Below, in pieces: positions 1 through 6,100 of a stretch of DNA of 9,942 bases (its first letter is position 1; each line of letters begins with the position of its first letter). The notes beneath the pieces are model-generated. The model worked only from the letters and a program-made list of their open reading frames with translations. It ran no database searches and was not told the origin of the DNA. Source of the stretch: UBA1189 sp045594245 (GTDB lineage Bacteria > Bacteroidota > Bacteroidia > Bacteroidales > Bacteroidaceae); assembly GCA_045594245.1 (NCBI GenBank), contig JAZNYG010000024.1, positions 1-9,942 of the forward strand. Reading direction: 5' to 3'. Both the position numbers and the translations under genes were made by a program.

Positions 1-1
1 G

Positions 2-151
2 GGTCGTCTTGGCAAGTTCTTGAAGGAGGTTTGCTTGCTCAACCAGGAGGACATCATGGAGGCTAAGAAGACCGTACGCGACGTATTGAAGGAAACCGAT
101 GCTGAGCTCAAGGTTGTTGCCTTCAAGCGCTTCACACTCCGCGCTGAGTAA
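2..151 (+). CDS. C-terminal fragment of an unrecognised protein
   Basis: An open frame enters from the left edge and ends at TAA (149-151), giving 49 visible residues. They start GRLGKFLKEVCLLNQ and end VVAFKRFTLRAE. The fragment is rich in charged residues (Lys, Glu, Asp, Arg) with regularly spaced hydrophobics, as expected for a soluble cytoplasmic helical C-terminus. There is no membrane segment and no sorting signal. The frame is believed real because it stays open with ordinary codon use and its stop is followed 30 bases later by a strong plus-strand terminator hairpin. An internal ATG at 56-58 is not taken as a start because the frame is open well upstream of it. I do not recognise the family and assign no function. 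It converges on the fumarase gene. Confidence 0.7.
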   Translation, partial: GRLGKFLKEVCLLNQEDIMEAKKTVRDVLKETDAELKVVAFKRFTLRAE

Positions 152-181
152 TCCGATAAGGATTATCGTTTAACAAATACG

Positions 182-216
182 AATACGGCCTGCTATGATA
201 GCGGGCCGTATTTATT
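182..216 (+). terminator. Intrinsic terminator of the left-edge gene
   Basis: AATACGGCC (182-190) pairs with GGCCGTATT (204-212). The stem continues inward through a T-G wobble (191/203) and GCTA/TAGC, leaving a three-base loop (TGA, 196-198). This gives a stem of about 14 bp followed by a T-rich stretch. It sits 30 bases after the stop codon of the first gene, so it is read as that gene's Rho-independent terminator. Confidence 0.85.
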
Positions 217-248
217 ATATACAACTATGAAACTCGAAAGCGATATAT

Positions 249-284
249 AATAAAAGGTGTATTGCATGCAACACACCTTTTATT
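249..284 (-). terminator. Terminator of the fumarase gene (possibly bidirectional)
   Basis: AATAAAAGGTGT (249-260) and ACACCTTTTATT (273-284) are perfect 12-base inverted repeats around a 12-base loop that contains the small palindrome TTGCATGCAA. It lies 26 bases beyond the fumarase stop codon on the minus strand. The A/T-rich outer stem supplies a U-rich 3' side in either direction, so it could also catch plus-strand read-through past the 182-216 terminator. Confidence 0.8.
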
Positions 285-309
285 ATCACATAATGCAAAT
301 TAACATTTC

Positions 310-1950
310 TTACTTCATCGGGCAAGTAGGTTTCAGCTGCTTGAAGAAGTCGTTGCCCTTGTCGTCCACGAGGATGAATGCGGGGAAGTCCTCCACCTCA
401 ATCTTCCAGATGGCCTCCATGCCAAGCTCGGGATACTCTACGCACTCGATGCTCTTGATGTTGTTCTGCGCCAGGATAGCGGCAGGACCACCGATGGAGC
501 CGAGGTAGAATCCGCCGTGCTTCTTGCAAGCATCGGTGACACACTGGGCACGGTTGCCCTTGGCCAGCATAATCATGCTTCCGCCGTGGCTTTGGAAGAG
601 GTCCACATAGGGGTCCATACGTCCGGCTGTAGTGGGACCCATCGAGCCGCAAGCCATGCCGGCAGGTGTCTTTGCCGGGCCAGCATAGTAGATGGGATGA
701 TCCTTGATGTATTGGGGCAGGTCTTCGCCACGGTCGAGGCGCTCCTTCAGCTTGGCATGCGCGATGTCGCGGCCCACGATGATGGTGCCGTTGAGCGAGA
801 GGCGCGTAGCCACAGGATGCTTGGTGAGCTCAGCCAGAATCTCGGGCATGGGGCGGTTGAGGTCGATGCGCACTACATCACCCTCGCCTGCATTGCGCAG
901 ATGCTCGGGGATGAGTGAGCCTGGATTGTCGTCCATCTTCTCAATCCATATACCGTCCTTATTGATCTTGCACTTGATGTTGCGGTCGGCCGAGCAGGAT
1001 ACGCCAAGGCCTACGGGGCAAGAGGCACCGTGACGGGGCAGTCGGATGATGCGCACGTCATGTGCCATGTACTTACCGCCAAACTGTGCACCGAGGCCGA
1101 TGCGGTAGGCCTCTTCGAGCACCTTCTTCTCCAGCTCCACATCGCGGAAGGCACGACCCGTCTCGTCGCCCGTGGTGGGCAGGTTGTCATAGTAGTGGGT
1201 AGAAGCGAGCTTCACGGTGAGGAGGTTCTTCTCGGCCGATGTACCACCGATCACGAAGGCGATATGGTAGGGCGGACAAGCGGCGGTGCCGAGTGTCTTC
1301 ATCTTCTCCACCATGAAGGGTACCAGCGTGTCGGGGTTGAGCAGCGCCTTGGTCTCCTGATAGAGGTAGGTCTTGTTGGCCGAGCCGCCACCCTTGGTCA
1401 CGCAGAGGAAGTGATACTCCATGCCCTCGGTAGCCTCGATATCGATCTGTGCGGGGAGGTTACAGCGGGTGTTCACCTCGTTGTACATGTCGAGCGGAGC
1501 GTTCTGCGAGTAGCGCAGGTTCTCCTCGGTATAGGTCTTGTAAACGCCCAGTGAGAGCGCCTCCTCGTCGCAGAAGCCTGTCCATACCTGCTGGCCCTTC
1601 TCGCCATGGATGATGGCCGTACCCGTGTCCTGGCACAAGGGGAGCTTGCCCTTGGCCGACACCTCGGCATTACGCAGGAAGGTGAGGGCTACATACTTGT
1701 CGTTGTCGCTGGCCTCGGGGTCGCTCAGGATCTTCGCCACCTGCTCGTTGTGGGCACGGCGGAGGAGGAACGACACGTCGCGGAAGGCGGCGTTGGCCAT
1801 AGCAGTTAAACCTTCGGGAGCAATCTTCAGCATAGGCTTGCCCTCGAACTCACCGACAGACACATAGTCTTTGGTCAACAGATAGTACTCGGTATCATCC
1901 TTTCCTAACTGGAACATCGGTGCATACTTGAATTCCGGTGTGGTTGCCAT
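310..1950 (-). CDS. fumA: Class I fumarate hydratase (fumarase, [4Fe-4S])
   Basis: This is a complete 546-residue protein, the usual length of one-chain class I fumarases such as E. coli FumA/FumB. The family reversibly hydrates fumarate to L-malate in the cytoplasm. In fermenting Bacteroidales it would normally serve the oxaloacetate-malate-fumarate-succinate branch. The N-terminal cluster-binding part covers about residues 1-330. Cys106 (in LPLCQDTGT), Cys225 (GTAACPP) and Cys319 (GVSCSAD) match the three ligands of the oxygen-sensitive cluster, and Asp108 lies two residues after the first ligand, as in other class I enzymes. KGGGSANK (186-193) is the expected substrate-region motif. The beta-type part covers about 340-546, with YYAGPAKTPAGMACGSMGPT (421-440) and KGNR (464-467). 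ATG at 1950 is chosen because it gives the full family N-terminus; no Shine-Dalgarno precedes it, which is normal for Bacteroidetes. The gene appears to be a single-gene unit. No key residue is missing. The symbol follows E. coli usage; paralogue identity (A or B) is not implied. Confidence 0.97.
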   Translation of the reverse strand: MATTPEFKYAPMFQLGKDDTEYYLLTKDYVSVGEFEGKPMLKIAPEGLTAMANAAFRDVSFLLRRAHNEQVAKILSDPEASDNDKYVALTFLRNAEVSAKGKLPLCQDTGTAIIHGEKGQQVWTGFCDEEALSLGVYKTYTEENLRYSQNAPLDMYNEVNTRCNLPAQIDIEATEGMEYHFLCVTKGGGSANKTYLYQETKALLNPDTLVPFMVEKMKTLGTAACPPYHIAFVIGGTSAEKNLLTVKLASTHYYDNLPTTGDETGRAFRDVELEKKVLEEAYRIGLGAQFGGKYMAHDVRIIRLPRHGASCPVGLGVSCSADRNIKCKINKDGIWIEKMDDNPGSLIPEHLRNAGEGDVVRIDLNRPMPEILAELTKHPVATRLSLNGTIIVGRDIAHAKLKERLDRGEDLPQYIKDHPIYYAGPAKTPAGMACGSMGPTTAGRMDPYVDLFQSHGGSMIMLAKGNRAQCVTDACKKHGGFYLGSIGGPAAILAQNNIKSIECVEYPELGMEAIWKIEVEDFPAFILVDDKGNDFFKQLKPTCPMK

Positions 1951-1959
1951 AGTAATTTG

Positions 1960-1989
1960 AGTTTATGAGTTTTTAAGTTTATGAGTTTT
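1960..1989 (-). repeat. Short tandem repeat in the fumarase 5' leader
   Basis: AGTTTATGAGTTTT occurs at 1960-1973 and again at 1976-1989, a 16-base period. It lies between the predicted fumarase promoter and the start codon. On the mRNA it is an A-rich, unstructured stretch, which may favour ribosome loading in a species that relies little on Shine-Dalgarno pairing. That role is inferred. Confidence 0.6.
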
Positions 1990-2004
1990 GATCTATGAAT
2001 TATG

Positions 2005-2034
2005 CAAAATTACAAAGACTTTGCGTATCTGCAA
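2005..2034 (-). promoter_or_regulatory. Predicted Bacteroidetes-type promoter of fumarase
   Basis: On the minus strand, TAATTTTG (2012-2005) fits the Bacteroidetes -7 box TAnnTTTG exactly. A TTGC beginning at 2034 supplies the -33 element, with 19 bases between TTG and the -7 box, the usual spacing. Transcription would begin near 1998 and give a leader of about 48 bases. No operator is recognisable. Confidence 0.65.
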
Positions 2035-2162
2035 GGCTTTCGGCACATTTTCCTCACAGAATTTTATTTTGGTAATAATATAGCAGTTGTCCAAAAGGCA
2101 AATTCATCCGCGATGGTGTCTTGTTTTAAGGCTCCATTGGAATTACAAACATGCACCAAAAT

Positions 2163-2180
2163 CGGTACATGCATGTACCG
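2163..2180. repeat. Perfect 18-bp palindrome
   Basis: CGGTACATG followed directly by CATGTACCG is a perfect, loop-less 18-bp dyad. Having no loop, it suits a dimeric DNA-binding protein better than an RNA hairpin. It is about 150 bp upstream of the fumarase promoter and inside the nested repeat set. An operator role is possible but unsupported by anything else visible. Confidence 0.5.
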
Positions 2181-2190
2181 CGCAAAACGC

Positions 2191-2220
2191 AAGGCTCCGG
2201 CAATTCTAACGGAGCCTTTT
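2191..2220 (+). terminator. Terminator-like hairpin without an assigned gene
   Basis: AAGGCTCCG (2191-2199) pairs perfectly with CGGAGCCTT (2210-2218) across a 10-base loop, and the right arm runs into TTTT (2217-2220). This is terminator geometry on the plus strand. No gene or convincing promoter precedes it on that strand, so it may be a remnant, may end an unrecognised small RNA, or may simply be part of the repeat set. Confidence 0.35.
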
Positions 2221-2300
2221 GATAAAACCAACGGAGCCTTTCGTTAGAAAAAATCTCTTTGTCTGATTTTCCCTACTTAAAGAGTACCAATATTTATTAC

Positions 2301-2326
2301 AGGTGCAATAATTAGTGGATGCACCT
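2301..2326. repeat. Isolated 7-bp inverted repeat
   Basis: AGGTGCA (2301-2307) and TGCACCT (2320-2326) form a hairpin with a 12-base A/T-rich loop. It is the leftmost of the hairpins that continue to 2662. No T-run follows. Function unknown. Confidence 0.4.
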
Positions 2327-2369
2327 ACTCGCCGGAGTATTACACTTGCAAGAAAGTATTGTTCTCCTT

Positions 2370-2545
2370 CACCTAGCGTAGGTGTCGGTAATTGGCCCTA
2401 ACATATTGTATTGCAATAGGATGCCGACCGACACCCCCGTTGCGGGGTATCGGTCATAGATGAAGCAGCCACCGACACCTCGCAACGCAGGTGTCGGTCG
2501 GTAAGCGGCAGTTATACAGTAGGTTATAGCTTAAAACCGACACCT
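2370..2545. repeat. Cluster of ACCGACACC/GGTGTCGGT palindromic repeats
   Basis: Copies of a 10-base element, ACCGACACCT or its complement, lie at 2380-2389 (complement), 2427-2436 (variant ending CC), 2471-2480, 2489-2498 (complement) and 2536-2545. Two full palindromes result. At 2426-2455 there is a stem with 11 of 12 positions paired. At 2471-2498 there is a perfect 10-bp stem with loop CGCAACGC. The 28-base unit at 2427-2454, read in reverse, matches 2471-2498 at 24 of 28 positions, so these are inverted copies of one repeat; the outer copies look like half units. The copies are unequally spaced and differ in orientation, so this is not a CRISPR array. The pattern resembles REP-like intergenic palindromes. 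No transposase is visible. Confidence 0.7.
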
Positions 2546-2574
2546 ACACCTAAAACAGGGAAACATCCGGTTCT

Positions 2575-2662
2575 TCGTCAACGTCATCGTACAGCCAAAG
2601 GCTGTCTCATCGTTATCGCACAGCCAAGGCTGTCTTATCGTCAACGTTGCAACCTTTGTTGC
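2575..2662. repeat. Tandem ACAGCC/GGCTGT hairpins between direct repeats
   Basis: ACAGCC-AAA-GGCTGT (2591-2605) and ACAGCC-AA-GGCTGT (2620-2633) are two copies of one small hairpin with similar flanks (TCATCGT / TTATCGT). They lie between direct repeats TCGTCAACGT at 2575-2584 and 2638-2647. A third small hairpin, GCAAC/GTTGC (2649-2662), follows. They could act as RNA hairpins upstream of the promoter-like box or as an intergenic repeat family. No protein is encoded. Confidence 0.6.
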
Positions 2663-2690
2663 TGCTTATGTTCTAAAACATTAAAAAATA

Positions 2691-2721
2691 ACTCCTAATT
2701 CCTAACTCCTAATTCCTAATT
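2691..2721. repeat. 14-bp tandem repeat beside a promoter-like box
   Basis: ACTCCTAATTCCTA is repeated exactly twice (2691-2704, 2705-2718), with a partial third copy. The promoter-like box at 2728 begins seven bases later. The repeat occupies the -33 region and leaves no clear TTTG element there, so it may act as an A/T-rich upstream element or be a simple slippage repeat. Confidence 0.65.
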
Positions 2722-2727
2722 ATTTAC

Positions 2728-2735
2728 TATCTTTG
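2728..2735 (+). promoter_or_regulatory. Candidate -7 box for the large surface-protein gene
   Basis: TATCTTTG fits the Bacteroidetes -7 consensus TAnnTTTG exactly. No TTTG is found 19-21 bases upstream, where the 14-bp tandem repeat lies. It is the only exact plus-strand match I found between the repeats and the start codon at 3166. If used, transcription would start near 2742 and give a leader of about 425 bases, long for this phylum. Confidence 0.4.
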
Positions 2736-3165
2736 CAGCATCTCTCGCCGATATCTTAAGCCAGTTGTACGGATTAAGGTGGAAGGGCGGGGATGACATA
2801 ATGGAAAAGGCGTTTACTTGACGCTTTGGTTTTGACAATTGAGAATCTCGCAAATTCTGTTAATGTTCGTCAAAAACAAAGCAACGGTGAATGCCTCATG
2901 GGTATGTTTTCGTACTCCTTTGTTATATTGGTCGTGACGACTCGTATAACTCACAAGGTGTCGTATATACATATCGGCGTGAGGCTTCGCGTTGCTCGTT
3001 TCGACGAACAGGGCAATGCGAGAGCCTTCAATTGTGGGACGGGCAACAGGTACAGGTTCTCACGCTTTTCTTATATATAAAGGTATATACAAACCGCCGA
3101 ATCAGGAGGACTTATAGGCAATAGAGAGCAACCAATCTATTTACTAACTTATAAGTTCTACGACT
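2736..3165 (+). other. Long non-coding leader of the large gene
   Basis: No convincing gene lies here. Two overlapping ATG frames (2826-3080 and 2891-3124) give short products with no domain, signal peptide or family resemblance, and they overlap strong inverted repeats. Recognisable parts are a hairpin at 2829-2877 (GTTTTGAC against GTCAAAA-C, with inner AGAAT/ATTCT), a small GTCG-TGA-CGAC hairpin at 2931-2941, the larger fold at 2963-3090, and a start-proximal stem at 3110-3156. The stretch 2742-2828 shows no structure I can name. Leader status is inferred from position and the box at 2728. Confidence 0.45.
2963..3090 (+). ncRNA. Candidate structured leader RNA
   Basis: Three nested pairings are visible. 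The outer is GTATATAC (2963-2970) with GTATATAC (3083-3090). The middle is GCGTGAG (2977-2983) with CTCACGC (3059-3065). The inner helix is GGCTTCGCGTTGC (2983-2995) with GCAATGCGAGAGCC (3013-3026), 13 pairs with one bulged G, capped by TCGT-TTCG-ACGA (2996-3007), a short stem with a UUCG loop. About 32 bases between inner and middle helices remain open (3027-3058, containing ACAGGTACAGGT). G2983 can join only one of two helices. I do not match this to any known riboswitch class, tmRNA, RNase P or SRP RNA. It could be a cis-regulatory element or a separate small RNA. Confidence 0.45.
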
Positions 3166-3168
3166 ATG
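3104..3168 (+). promoter_or_regulatory. Distant AGGAGG possibly bridged to the start codon by a stem
   Basis: AGGAGG (3104-3109) is a perfect Shine-Dalgarno but lies 56 bases before ATG 3166, with no start codon at usable distance. ACTTATAGG (3110-3118) can pair with CTTATAAGT (3148-3156), nine pairs with one G-U, looping out 29 bases. Folding would leave AGGAGG on one side of the helix and ATG nine bases beyond the other. The right arm is also part of a perfect 12-bp palindrome (3146-3157). Confidence 0.35.
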
Positions 3169-6100
3169 AAACACGCAAGACTTTTTCTGCTCATGGTGGC
3201 TACGCTACTATGTAGCGTTGCGGTGAGTGCGCAGGTGGGTGTAGATGTTACCACCTTGTTCGTGAACACCGATTTCGAAAACGGCACTACGGGATGGACC
3301 ATCTCCGGTCCAGTGAATGCCAGCCCTAGTACAATCAACACTGCTGCTAACCACGGTTACCAAGGAACCTATTTTATGGAGGCTTGGAAATACCAGTGGG
3401 ATGGCGTAGGTTTGAGCGATTTTGAATGGTCACAGACGCAGACTGTTCCCAATGGCACTTATGTGGTAACGGCGTTGGCCCACGCCAAGGATGAGAGGGA
3501 TGCATCTGTAGCTCCTCAGGGAACCTATATCTTTGCCGAAGACCAGCAGGTAGCGATTACTACCGTTACGGCATCAGAATACTCGGTGACCGTTGATGTC
3601 ACTGATGGTACGCTTACTATCGGTTACCGCGGAGTGGGTTGCAATACCAACTGGGTAGCATGTGACGACTTCCGTATAACGCGCCAGATTGATACCAATG
3701 CCGAGTACACCGTCACCTTCTACGATTGGGACGATACGGTGCTCAAGACTGAAACAGTGAAGGGTGGTCAGTCTGTCACTCCCCCTGCCGACCCTGAACG
3801 CTTGGGCTACACCTTCACGGGATGGGACAAGACATTTTCCACCGTGGTTTCCGACTTGGACATACGCGCAAGTTACACACGTAATGTAGGAGGTGTCATT
3901 AATGATGGCATTACGGGTATAGAATTCTTGAATACCGATTTTGAAACGGGCAACACTACGGGTTGGACCATCTCCGGTCCAGCGAATGCCATTAACCTTG
4001 GTGCTCAGGGTACTGCCGCCAGTCACGGTTACCAAGGAACCTATTTTATGGAGGCTTGGAAAAACTGGGATGGCGTAGGTTTGGGCGATTTCGAGTGGTC
4101 GCAGACGCAGACTGTTCCCAATGGCACTTATGTGGTAACGGCGTTGGCCCACGCCAAGGATGAGAGGGATGCATCTGTAGCTCCTCAGGGAACCTATATC
4201 TTTGCCGAAGACCAGCAGGTGGCGGTTACTACCATTACGGCATCAGAATATGCGGTGACTGTTGAGGTCACTGATGGCACGCTGACTATCGGTTACCGCG
4301 GCGTGGGTTGCAATGCCAACTGGGCTGCATGTGACGACTTCGGTATCAGCGTCAGTGAACTTGACATCGATACCGATGCCGAGTATACCGTCACCTTCTA
4401 CGACTGGGACGGCACGGTGCTCAAGACCGAGACGGTGAAGCAGGGACAGTCGCCCACAGCCCCAGCCAACCCCGTTCGCGATGGATACGCCTTCGCGGGT
4501 TGGGATATCAATTATGAGAATGTATTTGCTGATTTGGTCGTATATGCTACCTATAGTACGATTGATAATCTCTTTCCTGAGGTCGCTCCTCGTGCCGAGT
4601 ATTGGTATGATTTTGAGGGTGTGGGCGAGAAGGGATTCTTGTATAATGAGATAGGCATTGGAATAACGGGTTGGACAGTTCCAGTAAACCCGTATTACAC
4701 TGCCGGTATCTCCCAACAGTTCAAGACACTGAAGAGCTACTCCGGCTCGGCCGGTGACTTCTACTATGTAGAAGACCTCAATGGCGATGGCGTAATGGAT
4801 TTCAGTGCAGGCTACTCTGGCTCGTACATCTCGCTGGGAGATTTCCAGCTGTATGAGGACGGTGCTCTGATTATTACCAACTTTGATGTCAATAACGATG
4901 GTCGCATCGACTATCTGAAGGAAAGAGGCGACAGCTACAGTGGCTATAGCATCATGGTGCAGCAGGCCGATGGCTCGTTCGTAGAGCAGTTTATGCAGGT
5001 GGTGACAGAGGCGGCGTATGAAGCCTCCTTCGACCCCGACGATTGGTACAGTACCAATACTAACAGAAAGCCGCGCCCCTCTCCCGTGCGTTTCTCGGGC
5101 GTGTGGTTGGCCTCGGCTCCTCCCCGCCGTGAGGCCAGTGCTCCGCAGATGCGTGCCCAGGGTATGAACCCCACCGTGGCGGCACCCACTCGTGCGCTCG
5201 ACCTCAATGCCGACGGCTATGTCGACCTTATCGACGAGAAGAACGGTGTGCTCTACTATAATGGTGGTGATGGTCGTTGGATCTATACCGAGCTCGGTGG
5301 CTCCGTAATGATAGCCGACCTCAATGGCGACCACATACAGGACTTCATCTTCCCCGGTCAGGAACTGTGGGTGGCCGTATACCGTGGCGAGGGTGACTTC
5401 GAGATGCAGACCCTGTACGAGAACATACAGGTAGACCGCGAGATGTATTGCTACGACTTCGACCGCGATGGCGATGTGGATATCCTCGTCACCTTCTCGG
5501 CTCCGCTCAACAGCACGGGCTATGCCTACACCATGTTCTTCGAGAATGACGGCACGGGTAAGTTTACTCAGCTCGACGAGCAGGACTATGGCAGCAACAA
5601 CCTGCTCTTCTCGAACTGTCAGGACTTGGATGGCGACGGATACTACGACCTACTGGCGTTCCGAGGCGACATCTATTTCAGTGAGTATCATGGTGTAGTA
5701 TGGAAGGACTCCGAGGGTTTTGATATTGTGTGGCTGAAAGGACTTTCAGATAAGACTTTTGCAATGCCCGAGGTGCTGGTCAACCTCCCGAAAGAACCGG
5801 ATGGTAAGGAAAGGTGGTACGATGTATTGCCGAAAATCAGTGCCGAGGATCTCATTAATGATGGACGGATGGAGGTATGGGCAGATCTTGCGATTGATAA
5901 GATTGCATTTCCCCCTTACCGCTTCGAAGGCACTCGCAACACTGCTCCCGCGGCTCCTGCTAAGCCTGAGTTGAGATATAACAACGGAATGCTCACCGTC
6001 AGCTGGGGCGATGGCAGTGACGACCGCACCGCCACGAGCGACCTCACCTATGCCCTGCGTGTGGGCACCACACCAGGTGGCGACGACATCCTGCGTGCCC

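Larger units (their letters stand above)
2128..2249. repeat. Nested GGCTCC/GGAGCC inverted repeats
   Basis: AAGGCTCC occurs at 2128-2135 and 2191-2198; its complement GGAGCCTT occurs at 2211-2218 and 2233-2240. The inner pair forms a 9-bp hairpin and the outer pair could close a larger stem around it. The two right-hand copies lie in a short direct repeat (AACGGAGCCTTT at 2208 and 2230), and TTCTAAC (2204-2210) pairs with GTTAGAA (2243-2249). No coding sense was found here. An 81-codon ATG frame across it (2002-2247) has no recognisable features. Confidence 0.55.

Noticed and set aside
1030..1554. A 174-codon plus-strand frame inside the fumarase gene
   Set aside because: It is antisense to a complete, strongly conserved fumarase. 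The His/Gly/Leu/Val-rich product has no family resemblance.
2370..2545. Possible CRISPR array
   Set aside because: Repeat copies alternate in orientation, are only about 10 bases long (28 as full palindromes), and are separated by unequal gaps. No cas genes are present.
2500..2545. Possible integron attC site (GTTATAC, GTTATAGC, AAAACCGAC)
   Set aside because: The R and L core boxes do not pair in attC fashion and there is no gene cassette or integrase nearby.
2826..3124. Two overlapping small frames (84 and 77 codons) in the leader of the large gene
   Set aside because: No signal peptide, domain or suitable ribosome site. They run through strong inverted repeats, better explained as RNA structure.
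3166..3234. Lipoprotein signal peptide with Cys16
   Set aside because: The residues before Cys16 are Thr-Leu-Leu, not a lipobox; the VSA/Q site for signal peptidase I fits better.
4243..5334. A 363-codon open frame on the minus strand, opposite the large gene
   Set aside because: It lies wholly antisense to well-supported domains (A2, B2, calcium motifs). Its translation is rich in Val, Ile and Gly without domain structure, and it repeats itself where the sense gene is duplicated. It is a shadow of the sense codon pattern.
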